In this document: piece after piece, positions 53,743 through 63,332 of the stretch
Layout of the letters: each line of letters begins with the position of its first letter
Numbering within the stretch: the first letter of the stretch is position 1
Assembly (NCBI GenBank): GCA_947090765.1
Contig: OX352322.1
Coordinates: 825,501 to 889,500, forward strand
Origin: Pseudomonas sp. MM223
Lineage (GTDB): Bacteria > Pseudomonadota > Gammaproteobacteria > Pseudomonadales > Pseudomonadaceae
Direction: 5' to 3'
DNA length: 64,000 nt
Translations under genes and position numbers: made by a program
The notes under the pieces: generated by a model
Told to the model about the DNA's origin: nothing
The model's input: only the letters and a program-made list of their open reading frames with translations
The model's database searches: none

Positions 53743-54218
53743 GTACGGTAGTCAGCCGCGTCATTCGAAGTTCGCCTCAGCGCAGCACGGCCGATACATG
53801 GAGCTTTATCGTCGATATGCTGACCAAAGGTGAGCAGGGCGAGAAACGTGACGAACTGCTTTCCGTGTCAGGCATCGCCAGTTCGATTATTGCGGAGCAG
53901 GCAGCGAAGGATGCCGCAATCGTGATCACCTGTGACGGTCCACGCACACGGATCTACTGCCTGTATGACGATGAAGCGCTTGCTGTCGGGGACGAGAAAG
54001 AAGATCGGCTTGGGCACGATGCCCTTAAGGGAGACTGGGCGGTTTCACTACCGTGCCCGGTAGATGATCTGGCCTGGGTTCAACGGGCGCTGGAGGCCAA
54101 AAGTTCACGGATTACCGCCCGTGACATGACTCAAAGCCTAGGGAGCGAGTCCTCTGGGAGCAAAGCGGCGACTGATAGCGCCTTCACCGTTGACGTCGAT
54201 AGGTTCTTAAAATCATGA
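53739..54218 (+). CDS. CBASS HORMA-type regulator, second family (bacHORMA_2-like)
   Basis: 159 aa. IVITCDGPRTRIYCLYDDEA and GDWAVSLPCPVDDLAWVQRA match the second bacterial HORMA family as I recall it; the C-terminus [13 protein letters not shown] may act as a closure motif. Operons with two HORMA genes are known among type III CBASS. Overlaps both neighbours by 4 bases. The assignment is by family resemblance and position. Confidence 0.7.
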   Translation: MSTVVSRVIRSSPQRSTADTWSFIVDMLTKGEQGEKRDELLSVSGIASSIIAEQAAKDAAIVITCDGPRTRIYCLYDDEALAVGDEKEDRLGHDALKGDWAVSLPCPVDDLAWVQRALEAKSSRITARDMTQSLGSESSGSKAATDSAFTVDVDRFLKS

Positions 54219-54715
54219 CGACCGTCTCGGTTTATTCCTATACCCAATCGGTCACCTACGTGACCGATAACATTCTCAAGAGCCTTAAAGATATCCTCCG
54301 GGTCAGCGGCCTTGATCCGGCGGGGTTAGTGGGAGACTGGGAGGTCTTACATCGGGGAATCAAGGCGTGGATCGACTCCAAACATCTCGAGCTGGTGATT
54401 CTCGAGATCCACCACCCGAAGACCGACGCTCTGATTATGCGGTGGGATATCGCTGTGTCGTATACCTGGGACAGCTCTGCCGGTAGCTTCTGGACCGATA
54501 CTGAACAACTGAAGTATGCGATAAAAAAGGCTGGCGTGATGCCATCTGAGGCCTCTTATCGTGTGGTAGTCACCACTGCTAACGGTCGACCGGAGGTCTT
54601 AGGCTGGAGCAGCTGTAACCTGAGATCAACCGAGGGTTTTGTACGTCAGAGCCTGGGTACCACTATTGAACATAACGGTCTGGGCGCGAATACCACCTAC
54701 TGGAGAAGTACCTGA
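54215..54715 (+). CDS. cap7: CBASS HORMA protein (bacHORMA_1, Cap7)
   Basis: 166 aa. [20 protein letters not shown] at the start, [40 protein letters not shown] and the safety-belt end [15 protein letters not shown]...YWR are strong bacHORMA_1 features. In known systems HORMA binds a closure peptide when infection occurs and activates the CD-NTase. It overlaps the CD-NTase start (TGATG). Confidence 0.85.
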   Translation: MTTVSVYSYTQSVTYVTDNILKSLKDILRVSGLDPAGLVGDWEVLHRGIKAWIDSKHLELVILEIHHPKTDALIMRWDIAVSYTWDSSAGSFWTDTEQLKYAIKKAGVMPSEASYRVVVTTANGRPEVLGWSSCNLRSTEGFVRQSLGTTIEHNGLGANTTYWRST

Positions 54716-55614
54716 TGCTGACAATCGATGAGGCGTTTCGCAAGTTCAAAAGTCGGTTGGAGCTCAACGACAAGGAGCAGAAGAACGCAAGCGAGCGCCA
54801 TACTGAAATTCGTGAATTCGTCCGTTCGAAGTTCTCCATCGACAACGATTTTCTGACTGGCTCTTACGCCCGCTACACCAAGACCAAACCACTAAAAGAT
54901 ATCGATATCTTCTTTGTGATGAAGGAGTCTGAAAAACATTATCGGAGCAAGTCTGCTGGCGTGGTTCTCGACGATTATGAAAAGGCGTTGATCGACAAAT
55001 ACGGGAAGGCTGCAGTCCGGCGCCAAAGTCGTTCGATCAATGTCGACTTCGGGGTCGAGGTCAAAGAGGACGACAAAACCGATTATAAAATTCTCAGTAT
55101 CGACGTGGTGCCAGCGTTCGCTTGCGGTGAGGACTACGAAATTCCAGACGATGACACTGGAAAGTGGATCAAGACCAACCCGAAAAAGCATGCGGAGAAA
55201 GCGACGAACGCCCATCAGGCCTATGGCAATGAGTGGAAAGGTCTGGTGCGGATGGTCAAATATTGGAATAACAACCCAAAGCATGGCGAGAAACCGGTCA
55301 AACCTTCGTTCATGATCGAGGTGATGGCGCTGCAGTGTTTGTATGGAGGGTGGGGGGGACAGTTCGACCGCGAGCTGCAGAGCTTCTTCGCCACCTTGGC
55401 TGATCGGATCGGTGAAGTCTGGCCGGATCCGGCCGAGCTGGGACCGCCGATCAGCAACTCAATGGACCCGCAACGGGTGGCCAGTGCGCAGCGAGCGCTG
55501 CGTCAAGCAGCCGAAGAGGCAGGACAAGCAATCCATCTGGTGCGACAAGGCAAGAATGGCGAAGCCCTGAAGGCTTGGCGCGCGTTGCTCGGTCCTATGT
55601 TCCCGCTGAGTTGA
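54715..55614 (+). CDS. CBASS CD-NTase (cGAS/DncV-like nucleotidyltransferase)
   Basis: 299 aa. Nucleotidyltransferase motif [20 protein letters not shown] with Gly49-Ser50 and Asp62, Asp64; third acid probably Asp130 in LSIDVVPAF. The C-terminal helical half follows. It would make a cyclic oligonucleotide on infection. With HORMA/TRIP13 neighbours a clade C or D enzyme is expected; the product cannot be read from sequence alone. Confidence 0.88.
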   Translation: MLTIDEAFRKFKSRLELNDKEQKNASERHTEIREFVRSKFSIDNDFLTGSYARYTKTKPLKDIDIFFVMKESEKHYRSKSAGVVLDDYEKALIDKYGKAAVRRQSRSINVDFGVEVKEDDKTDYKILSIDVVPAFACGEDYEIPDDDTGKWIKTNPKKHAEKATNAHQAYGNEWKGLVRMVKYWNNNPKHGEKPVKPSFMIEVMALQCLYGGWGGQFDRELQSFFATLADRIGEVWPDPAELGPPISNSMDPQRVASAQRALRQAAEEAGQAIHLVRQGKNGEALKAWRALLGPMFPLS

Positions 55615-55620
55615 ATTGCC

Positions 55621-57174
55621 ATGGCACAAGCAGTTATCACGCGCCGAGATGGCGATGTTTTTCAGGCGCGGATGTTCTGGCTGCACGCCGCGCGCTTGCT
55701 GGATCCTGAGAGCAATGTATTACGGGTCGGCTTTGAGTCAGGACTAAAAGGTTTTGATGATATTTGGATTGAATACGATCCAGATAGAGCGCCGCCGGAC
55801 CACGTTGGACAGGCACTGCGGTTTGAGCGTATGCAATGCAAATGGCACGCGGTGCCCGGCTCATTCACTCATGTCGATCTGACAAGCCCTGAGTACATCA
55901 ACGCCACAACTACGTCGCTGTTAAAACGTGCTCTGGACGCCCACCGTCACGATGCAGCGAACGATCAGGTCTCAAAGCTAGTATTGGTGACCAATCACAG
56001 TGTCGCGGCTGAGGACATACTCAACCGACATATTCGTCAGCGCTCGCTGAATCTTGACGTGAATCAGTTGTTCGATGGCACTACCCCGCGTAGTGCCAGG
56101 GGCAAACTGAGGAAGCTGTGGGCCGAGCATCTGGGCATCGACGAAGATGAACTTAAACAGCTGTGTGGCCGGCTCGGATTCCACCTGACCCGTGATTCGC
56201 TTGACGGGCTCCGTGAGTTGCTTGATCAGGCCTGTCGAGCCAATGGCTTGATTCGTCCTGTCCCCAACGCGAGTACAACTCCCTATGACGCCAATATCTT
56301 CGAATGGGTAGGTCATCAGCGGACCGAGTACACGCGTGAATCTTTCAAAGATCAGTGCGCCCAGGAAGGACTGCTGGCAAGCAAACCAGTAAACCCTGTC
56401 TATACGTTCGGTGTGAAAGCCTTCGAGCATGCCTTGGACCGCCTGGACAACCGCTGTGTCGAAGTACTGGACCTGGTACCAGAGTTTGATGAACGAAGTA
56501 TTCGCAACACCGATGCGTGGCGGGGTTCGCTGCTGCCCAGACTGCGGGAGTTCCTACTCAGGCTACCGACACGTGAGGGGCGTATTCGGTTGGCGATCGA
56601 AGCGCACGCGACGTTGGCGTTTGCCGCGGGCGTTGTACTGGATACCAAGTCCGGGCGGCTGGTCGAGCTTGAGCAGCGGTCGCCGGTAATGAAGATCTGG
56701 GCGGCAGATGATGAGACTATATCGTCCATGCATTCCACATGGGTGTTTGAGGAACACGAACTGGATCCTGAGGGGCAGGGCACTGCTTGTGCGGTAAGTG
56801 TCACACGGGATACTGAAGGCGCCGTACGTCACTACCTCGGGCAGAGCGGGCTGAAATTGCGTCGGTTACTGGTCGCCAGGCCGAGTGCTGGTGTGTCGGC
56901 GCAGTCGGTCGCCTCCGGTGCCCACGCAAATTCGTTGGCCGAGCAGTTGGCTGCAAGAGTTCGTGCGGACCGTGATGCCCGGCCGAGTTCGCGGCTAGAG
57001 CGTTATCATCTGTTCATCGCAGCCCCAAACACCTTCACCTTCTACTTGGGGCGCCAAGTGGCGATGCTCAAACCGCTGACACTCTACGAATTCGATTTTG
57101 GATTTCAGGTGGACAACTCCTATCAGCCCTCACTCGCCTACCCAGAAGTCGCTACAGCGCCCCCTGCTGTGTAA
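55621..57174 (+). CDS. cap4: CBASS effector: PD-(D/E)XK nuclease with SAVED domain (Cap4-like)
   Basis: 517 aa. N-terminal DUF4297-like nuclease: GFDDIWIEY (Asp46/47) and MQCKW (Gln72-x-Lys74). C-terminal SAVED domain from about residue 300, with GRIRLAIEAHATLAFAAGVV and the end HLFIAAPNTFTFYLGRQVAM then LYEFDF. SAVED binds the cyclic oligonucleotide and turns on DNA cutting. Most HORMA/TRIP13 systems studied use NucC, so Cap4 here is notable. Confidence 0.85.
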   Translation: MAQAVITRRDGDVFQARMFWLHAARLLDPESNVLRVGFESGLKGFDDIWIEYDPDRAPPDHVGQALRFERMQCKWHAVPGSFTHVDLTSPEYINATTTSLLKRALDAHRHDAANDQVSKLVLVTNHSVAAEDILNRHIRQRSLNLDVNQLFDGTTPRSARGKLRKLWAEHLGIDEDELKQLCGRLGFHLTRDSLDGLRELLDQACRANGLIRPVPNASTTPYDANIFEWVGHQRTEYTRESFKDQCAQEGLLASKPVNPVYTFGVKAFEHALDRLDNRCVEVLDLVPEFDERSIRNTDAWRGSLLPRLREFLLRLPTREGRIRLAIEAHATLAFAAGVVLDTKSGRLVELEQRSPVMKIWAADDETISSMHSTWVFEEHELDPEGQGTACAVSVTRDTEGAVRHYLGQSGLKLRRLLVARPSAGVSAQSVASGAHANSLAEQLAARVRADRDARPSSRLERYHLFIAAPNTFTFYLGRQVAMLKPLTLYEFDFGFQVDNSYQPSLAYPEVATAPPAV

Positions 57175-57552
57175 TCGATTCAGTGAGGCTGATCGGTAAT
57201 AATGAGAGTGCTGCCTGCTAACGGAAGGCGGTTGGGGGCGGCACTTAGATCACTTGCTGCAGTTGCTTGCGGGGGGTATCGTGGTGGGTGAAAGGAGACA
57301 GGTCCAAGAGTGATTGTATGATAGACTCCTTCATAAATTCGATGATTCTATTGGACTCTGAATTGAAGGATCATAAATCCGGAAAATAAAGAGACGCTGC
57401 GACTACAATCTCAGGAATCTAGAAAGGCGACCTCGAATGGGTCGCCTTTATTTTTGTTAAAAATAAGTTTATCTCCATTTTTTGGGGGCGGTAGACATAT
57501 AGGCGACTCAGTCGGCGCCTGCGTATAAAACAGGGTGCAAAGCAAACCGGTG
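57175..57552. other. AT-rich gap with terminator between two defence operons
   Basis: No gene seen. Holds the terminator at 57,423-57,455; base composition changes sharply from GC-rich to AT-rich here. Confidence 0.6.
57423..57455 (+). terminator. Rho-independent terminator
   Basis: AAAGGCGACC-N7-GGTCGCCTTT followed by ATTTTTG. Closes the CBASS side; could also serve in reverse for the HNH gene. Confidence 0.8.
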
Positions 57553-58482
57553 TTAAGATAAGCCATCATATATGTCAGCCCTAAGTTTGCCGAGTCTTAG
57601 GTTCTTATAATTTGCTCGGTCAAACTGAGTAAGTAAAACTTCCTTGTGTCTAAAGCCTCTGACTATAGCTATTTGATCGTTGTTTTTTGTTTCCTCCCAG
57701 TCTAACTTAGCATGTGCGTAGGCCAGCGCCTCTGCTTTGATGTTATCGAGTGCGTATCGGGAGTCGATCATAAACGTTTCAATTGATTTTTTGGTTTTGT
57801 TACAGGCTTTATTTGGTTCTGTGGATAAAGCAAATTCCTCGAGGTCGTGGATGTCCTCCCATATGAATAGCTCGCCAGTTAACCGGTGAAATTTAAAGTC
57901 GATATTCTCGCTATCAAAATATGGGTGCAGGTGAAGGTTCTCGAAGAAATCTATTTCACCTTTAAGGTTGGAATTGCACGTGGTGCAACTGGGAATTAGA
58001 TTCACGAGGCTGAGCGCTAGGTGAGGGTATTTATCTTTGTGAAAGAAATGGTCTAGTGCAGGCCTAAAACCTCGGTTTACTTTTTCCATCAGTAATGTAG
58101 GAAGTTCGAGTTGCTGGCAGTAGGGGCAGATTTTAACGGCTAGTCCACCGCAGAATTTGTACGCGTCCCAACCTTTTTTCTTTACGCAAAAATTTGTGTA
58201 GTTGAAGACTTTTGAAGTTTCTCTAATAAATCTTGCTTGGCTTCGCTTGGCTTGAATTTTGTACTTATTATAAATTGAAATGCTTTCGTGGATGTCTGTT
58301 ATTTTTTCGGACGTCACTAGATCCCTGATGTCTTTAACAAATCTTTTGGTTATCGCCAGAGGGGATTGCTCGCCTTTTCTAAGCTTGCGTGCAGGATTTA
58401 AAAATTTATCTATGATTCCGGTGAGGAAAATGGTGTGTGGGCCTCGAACTTTATTCCATGGGTCGAGAATGGAAACTATCAT
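57553..58482 (-). CDS. HNH endonuclease, Septu PtuB-like
   Basis: 309 aa. Zinc pair KICPYCQQLELP, then the HNH core ALDHFFHKDKYPHLALSLVN, LIPSCTTCNSNLKGE with second CxxC, and a Lys-rich C-terminus. It follows the ATPase gene with an ATGA overlap. ATPase-HNH pairs of this order are the Septu antiphage system. AT-rich compared with flanks, so recently acquired. No reverse transcriptase nearby, which argues against a retron. Confidence 0.78.
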   Translation of the reverse strand: MIVSILDPWNKVRGPHTIFLTGIIDKFLNPARKLRKGEQSPLAITKRFVKDIRDLVTSEKITDIHESISIYNKYKIQAKRSQARFIRETSKVFNYTNFCVKKKGWDAYKFCGGLAVKICPYCQQLELPTLLMEKVNRGFRPALDHFFHKDKYPHLALSLVNLIPSCTTCNSNLKGEIDFFENLHLHPYFDSENIDFKFHRLTGELFIWEDIHDLEEFALSTEPNKACNKTKKSIETFMIDSRYALDNIKAEALAYAHAKLDWEETKNNDQIAIVRGFRHKEVLLTQFDRANYKNLRLGKLRADIYDGLS

Positions 58483-59924
58483 TTCTCACTCTCCGTTTGG
58501 TTGAGCAAAAGCTCGATCTCTCTTCTGATTATGGGGTTGTCAATGGATTGTATTACCAGCTTATCCCTAAGTGTTAGATTCTGATTCTGCAGGCTAATTA
58601 CTGCTTCGTTTATCCGTTGCGAGGCAAATTCCCCGATTGTTCGAGAATTAAAGGAGTGGTTAAATATTGTATGTAAAGTTGCCGCGAAAGCCTTTGGGGG
58701 TTCGCTGCTGTCGCGACTATCTAAACTGCATATGAATTGTTTTGGGATGTCGGTGGCTAGTAAAGGGGAGTGAGTGGCCATTATTACCTGAAGTGCCGAA
58801 AGTTCGGCCGATTTTGCGGAAACTGCTAGCAAATCGTTTAGTTGTTGAATGTATATTCTCTGCCACTCTAGATGTAGAAAGGCATCGCCCTCGTCAATTA
58901 GTAATAGCACTTTTCTTCTTTTTTTTGATATTTTTTCGAGTGCCGCAGTGAGGTTGCAAAACTGCAAAAGAATTGCGATTTGTCCTGAACTCATTCCGTC
59001 TAGATTAAGTTCAAAATAAATGTCCGTCCATCTCCTGTCGTCTGGCGAGATTTCCTTGCCGCTTGATATTTTTTTGAATATGAAAATAGTGGATAAGTTA
59101 TCGCGATCTGTTGTCAATCTACACTCTGCGCTCTTGACTATCCTCCTGATCGCAAATATTTCTCTAAGGTGTCTGAATACACCCTTAGATCCTCTGTCGT
59201 ACTCATACGGAATTTTCAACAATCGATTACACAGGTTTATTATTTCTCCTGTCGCGCTTCTGATAGACGCTATCCGATCAATGACGATCAGTGCGGATAT
59301 TATGAGGTCTCGCTTAGGCAAAGCCATTATGTAGTGTTCCAATCTAGCAAGGCAGCCTGTTTGGAATATGTCTCGCGGCGAGATAGTTTTGGAAGAATAT
59401 AAGTTGTGCAGGTTTGTGAAGTTAGGGTCGTTCGGGAAAACAACACCAATGGAGTCTCTGGCTCCAATTAAGGTTCTGATTATTTTCATTAGAACCTTTT
59501 CAATTGAAAGCTGGGTTGTTATGTAAGTGTCGGGAGTAAAGCCGAATCGCTCAATTCTGCTGCGACTTTTTACTATTTCGCTTAGTAGTGAGGCATTTCT
59601 TCGCTTTGGCGATGCATCAATAAAGTTGGGCGATGCGTTGAACTTTGGCGGGTAGAGTAGTGAGGAGTAATATACTACTCCCCATTCTTCTAGAGCTTTC
59701 GCAGATTCTATGGGGGTTCCGTCTGTATTTATTACCTCTATCTCAGGGCTGATGTTTTCATTGAATTGCCCTGTAAAATAATCCACGAGCTTTTTTAGCA
59801 TCATGGTTTTTCCTGATCCGTTCGGACCTATCACGAGCGAAAGAGAGTCAATATCAAATATGTTTCCATTTTCAGGGCTTTTGAGGAGTAAGGTTTTTGC
59901 CCCTAGCTTTATTTCTGCAAGCAA
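58479..59924 (-). CDS. AAA/ABC-type ATPase, Septu PtuA-like
   Basis: 481 aa from a TTG (59922-59924) with AAGGACG upstream. Walker A LVIGPNGSGKTMMLKKLVDY at residues 30-49; signature-like LDGMSSGQIAILLQF; Walker B LLLIDEGDAFLHLEWQ; His switch MATHSPLLATD. SMC/OLD-like ATPase architecture without a TOPRIM nuclease, as in PtuA. It probably senses infection and controls the HNH partner. AT-rich. Confidence 0.78.
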   Translation of the reverse strand: MLAEIKLGAKTLLLKSPENGNIFDIDSLSLVIGPNGSGKTMMLKKLVDYFTGQFNENISPEIEVINTDGTPIESAKALEEWGVVYYSSLLYPPKFNASPNFIDASPKRRNASLLSEIVKSRSRIERFGFTPDTYITTQLSIEKVLMKIIRTLIGARDSIGVVFPNDPNFTNLHNLYSSKTISPRDIFQTGCLARLEHYIMALPKRDLIISALIVIDRIASIRSATGEIINLCNRLLKIPYEYDRGSKGVFRHLREIFAIRRIVKSAECRLTTDRDNLSTIFIFKKISSGKEISPDDRRWTDIYFELNLDGMSSGQIAILLQFCNLTAALEKISKKRRKVLLLIDEGDAFLHLEWQRIYIQQLNDLLAVSAKSAELSALQVIMATHSPLLATDIPKQFICSLDSRDSSEPPKAFAATLHTIFNHSFNSRTIGEFASQRINEAVISLQNQNLTLRDKLVIQSIDNPIIRREIELLLNQTESEK

Positions 59925-60182
59925 TTTGGTCGTCCTTAATTATAAGTTTCCAATTTAAAATCAAAAAATTTTAAAATGCTCTTTAGGGTGTTTAGTGCTG
60001 AGATATCAGTCTTTCTGGTGACGAACTCTTGGGGAGGCTTCTAATCTAGATCAAAGTGCCATTACTGTCAATGCTTTAGTCTAGTGGCGCTATGCTCGTC
60101 GAATTACATGTAGGGAATTGTATATGTTTAGGGCGAGTGTGGAGTAATTATGCAACATCTGTTCATGTAATAAGCTGTACGC

Positions 60183-60335
60183 TTATTTGGCGTAGAGGAG
60201 GCTTTCAAAGTATTCAAGGTTTTTGACGCGTGTAGTGCCGTGGTGCGATAAATAAGCACTTTCCTTGGGCCTGTTCACGTTGCCAAGCGGCATGTCTTTG
60301 GAAAGCGCTGATGGCTTTAGATAATAGGCTTTCAT
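60183..60335 (-). CDS. Possible small protein, 50 aa
   Basis: MKAYYLKPSALSKDMPLGNV, then NRPKESAYLSHHGTTRVKNL and EYFESLLYAK. Natural-looking composition, upstream of the Septu-like genes on the same strand. No strong ribosome site. Not recognised. Confidence 0.4.
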   Translation of the reverse strand: MKAYYLKPSALSKDMPLGNVNRPKESAYLSHHGTTRVKNLEYFESLLYAK

Positions 60336-60711
60336 GGTGAGGGTTGATTGTGTTGTGGCAATTTTTTATCATTCAATACCGAAAGTTACCTGTTAAAGTC
60401 TTTATTTTTATGGTCGCGTATCGGGGGTGTAGTTCCGTAACCCCGCCCTAGCCAACAGAGGAAGCCAACTGGGAGTTTGGCCAATTCTTCTGGTCGTTTC
60501 GCGACTATGAGAGTTCACCCTTATCCGCGAGAAGCGCTTTTGGTTAGGCCAGGGATACGTGTTGCGAGGCCCTGAGTCGGCGCTCCATAATTTTAATTGA
60601 GCTTTTTCACAACGATCCACATCTTGAAAAATGGCCTGAGGATAATATTAGAGATAAAGAGTCCACCATGAAAATTAATAACGATTAAATTCAAGGCGTT
60701 CCGTATTGATA

Positions 60712-60731
60712 CGACTCCTGTCTCCGCACCA
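60712..60731 (+). other. Degenerate attachment repeat (tRNA-Thr 3' end)
   Basis: CGACTCCTGTCTCCGCACCA corresponds to CGATTCCTGTCTCCGGCACCA at the end of tRNA-Thr, with one substitution and one missing G. It marks the distal end of the first island. Confidence 0.7.
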
Positions 60732-60776
60732 TTCTACTGTTCCGATACGTCTCTTCTTGTACACGGAACCCCCTGA

Positions 60777-60803
60777 AAAGCCCGCCTAGTGCGGGCTTTC
60801 TTG
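60777..60803 (+). terminator. Terminator behind the att repeat
   Basis: AAAGCCCGC-CTAGT-GCGGGCTTT then CTTGTC. The order att, terminator, integrase repeats that at 48.94-49.1 kb. Confidence 0.8.
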
Positions 60804-60892
60804 TCTCTGGTTGTCTCATTCTGTCTCTAGGCATATACCGATTTTAGGTATGCGTTAGGGTATACGCCGGTTCGACGAGAAAACGTATACCT

Positions 60893-62191
60893 ATGACACG
60901 CACCGTTACACCCCTCTCAGACTCCAAATGCGAGGCCGCCAAGCCACGGGACAAGGACTACACCCTGCTCGACGGTCAGGGCCTGTTCCTGCTGGTCAAG
61001 AAGAACAGTAGCAAGATCTGGCGCATGAAGTTCAAGCGGCCGGATGGCAGAGAGGGGCTGGCCACCTTCGGCAACTACCCAGCGCTGACACTCAGAGCTG
61101 CCCGCGCGCGCCGAGCCGAAGCGCTGGAGTTGCTGGCGCATGGTAAAGATCCGATTGAGAGCGCCAGGCAGGGGAGGGTCGAAGCGGCGAACGCGAGGGC
61201 CAACACCTTCGGCGTGCTGGCCAAGAAATGGCACGACGCCTGCTCTAAGAAGTGGTCCCCAGGTCATGCCGCGACGGTGTGGCGGCGTATCGAAACTTAC
61301 CTGCTCCCGGCCCTAGGCCAGCGCCCGGTGGCCGGCCTCAAAACCCGCGACCTGTTGGCGCCGCTCAAGGCTGTCGAGCAGCGCGAAGTTTTGGACACTG
61401 CCGCCCGGCTACGGCAGTACATGACTGGGATCATGCGCATGGCTGTCCAGCACGGGCACATCGACACGAACAGGGTGCAACTGCTACACGCAAGACCGTC
61501 CACCGGCCTGCGCTGGCGCTGGATCGGCTGCCTGAGCGCTGCTGCAACGAATCGACGGCGACACTGGTCGGCCGCTGACACGGTTGGCCAGCCAGCTCAC
61601 CCTGCTGGTTTTTATTCGATCCAGCGAGTTGCGGTTTGCGCGCTGGCCAGAGATCGACGCCGGTCGCTCCATGGGGGAGATCCCCGGGGAGCGCCAGGAG
61701 ATCGAGGGTGTGAAGAACTCGCATCGCGGCTCCAAGATGAGCACGCCCACCCGTTACCTCTCAGTCGCCAGGCCTTGGCCACGCTCGAGCAGGTGCGCCA
61801 GCTCACCGGACGCTTCGACTTGGTGTTAGCGGGTGACAGCAACCACTGGAAGCCGATGAGCGAGAACACGGTGAACAAGGCGCTTCGGCGCATGGGCTAC
61901 GACACCAAAACTGAGGTGTGCGGGCACGGGTTCAGGGCCATGGCCTGTTCTGCCTTGGTCGAATCGGGGCTGTGGAGCAAGGACGCGGTAGAGCGCCAGA
62001 TGAGCCACCAGGAGCGCAACACCGTGCGAGCGGCGTACATCCACAAGGTCGAGTACATTGAGGAGCGCCGGCTGATGGTTCAGTGGTGGGCGGACTACCT
62101 CGATGCGAACCGCGAGAAGCACGTTACCCCATACGACTATGCGCATCGTGCTGAGGTGAATGCCAATGTGGTGCCGATTAAGAGGGTCTGA
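60893..62191 (+). pseudogene. Second P4-type integrase, broken by compensating frameshifts
   Basis: Start MTRTVTPLSDSKCEAAKPRD and end are normal and similar to int1 (GHGFRAMACSALVESGLWSK, MSHQERN, RAAYIHK). Between about 61,480 and 61,760 the open frame is out of register. The expected residues appear in other frames: HRPALALDRLPE, then LLVFIRSSELRFARWPEIDA with the first catalytic Arg. At least three indels restore the frame overall, so a 432-aa product is encoded but lacks the catalytic Arg region. Probably inactive. Confidence 0.85.
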
Positions 62192-62367
62192 TGGGGCCTT
62201 CCACCGGGCGTGGAGACAGATATAGACTGAATGCCATCACTGTTCGGATAGCCAGTATTCGGGCAGGCATTGTGTTTTGGCCAGCCTAGCCCGACGGGGC
62301 GAAAATCGGACACCCATCCGCCCGGCTGGCCAGCTTTCTTTATGAGGCGCTGTGGGAGGCGATAGTC

Positions 62368-62487
62368 GTGGATACGGAAAAAGAGTTTGATGCCTTTAAG
62401 GATAATGTCCCGAATGTGCCGATAGATAAGGTCGTGGCATTCTGCCAATGGGGTGGCCTGGTGGCTAGGCGTGCGGCCCGATCATGA
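62368..62487 (+). CDS. Possible small protein, 39 aa
   Basis: GTG start with GGGAGG eight bases upstream; VDTEKEFDAFKDNVPNVPID then KVVAFCQWGGLVARRAARS. The frame is open further upstream (LASFLYEALWEAIV), so it may be the end of a degraded gene. Overlaps the next frame by 4 bases. Confidence 0.35.
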   Translation: MDTEKEFDAFKDNVPNVPIDKVVAFCQWGGLVARRAARS

Positions 62488-62696
62488 GCGCCAGCAAAAG
62501 CCCGCGCCACGAAATGCGACCTCACGAAATCGTGGCGCGAGACAGACCAAAGCATCTCACTCAGACCATATCGTCTGCCTCGTCCAGTAGGCTGGCCAGT
62601 CCCGGCCAGGCACTAACATTTGCTAACAGGGCGACGGCTTTTGGCCGTTCTCATGTCAACGTCTGGACAGGCACAAACTACATCGAGTTGGCATGA
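62484..62696 (+). CDS. Possible small protein, 70 aa
   Basis: MSASKSPRHEMRPHEIVARD... to WTGTNYIELA. Begins in the stop codon of the preceding frame (ATGA). Not recognised; composition is Ser/Arg-rich. Low confidence. Confidence 0.3.
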   Translation: MSASKSPRHEMRPHEIVARDRPKHLTQTISSASSSRLASPGQALTFANRATAFGRSHVNVWTGTNYIELA

Positions 62697-62768
62697 ATAC
62701 CGTCTGCATACCCGGTATGGTGGGCCTGGTGTCGAAGGTCGACGCGCTCATAAGAGGAAGCATGCTTC

Positions 62769-63332
62769 ATGCAGGTAGTTATTCGTTGTAGCGCTTTGCT
62801 GGCGTTTGCATTTGTCGCTGGTTGTACAGGTGGAAAATCTATCCCGCAAGATTTGGCTGTTGTTACCGTCTCTGCTTATGGTCCTGACTTGTTTGGTCAG
62901 CACTCCCATGGGGTCGGGGGCCGGTCGGATGTTATGGAGTCGTCCAGAGAACCCACAAATCTCAGCTATCCGCCTATGGATCTTCGTGTTTGCAACCAAT
63001 CGAAAACGGCCTGTGCGCTGGGTATCGGGTCTGTCGACGGCACTGCACAAGTCGTTTCCTCTACCGCAACCGGTGTGACGGTTTCCCTTAACCTGAACTA
63101 CCAGGTGGGACGCAGTTACTCATTCAACGGTAATAGCCATCAATTCAAGCAAGAAATTCCGCCTGATATTCAGGCATTGCAGGGTCACGAAGTGATCTCG
63201 AAGACGATCAATGTGGCTTATGGCGAGGTGGTTCATCTGCCCTTGCCATATGGTGTGGATGTGGCGGTGTGCGCCCAAAAGCAGTATGCGGGAGAGATCA
63301 TGTCAGATCGCAGTGCCTGCCACGACTATTGA
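62769..63332 (+). CDS. Lipoprotein of unknown function, 187 aa
   Basis: Signal peptide MQVVIRCSALLAFAFVAGC with lipobox VAGC. The mature part is beta-rich (VSSTATGVTVSLNLNYQVGR), with Cys at VCNQSKTACALGIG and the C-terminal ACHDY. GAGGAAG precedes the ATG. No family recognised; cargo of the second island. Confidence 0.65.
   Translation: MQVVIRCSALLAFAFVAGCTGGKSIPQDLAVVTVSAYGPDLFGQHSHGVGGRSDVMESSREPTNLSYPPMDLRVCNQSKTACALGIGSVDGTAQVVSSTATGVTVSLNLNYQVGRSYSFNGNSHQFKQEIPPDIQALQGHEVISKTINVAYGEVVHLPLPYGVDVAVCAQKQYAGEIMSDRSACHDY

Larger units (their letters stand above)
60336..60892. other. Island junction region
   Basis: No convincing gene; an open frame at 60,408-60,620 on the minus strand has no ribosome site or family likeness. 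Contains the tRNA-Thr 3' fragment and a terminator. Confidence 0.55.

Noticed and set aside
57553..59924. Retron of the Ec78 type (ATPase-HNH effector)
   Set aside because: No reverse transcriptase gene or msr/msd-like structure found within reach.
60408..60620. 70-aa minus-strand open frame
   Set aside because: No ribosome site, no family resemblance, and composition like non-coding sequence in the island junction.
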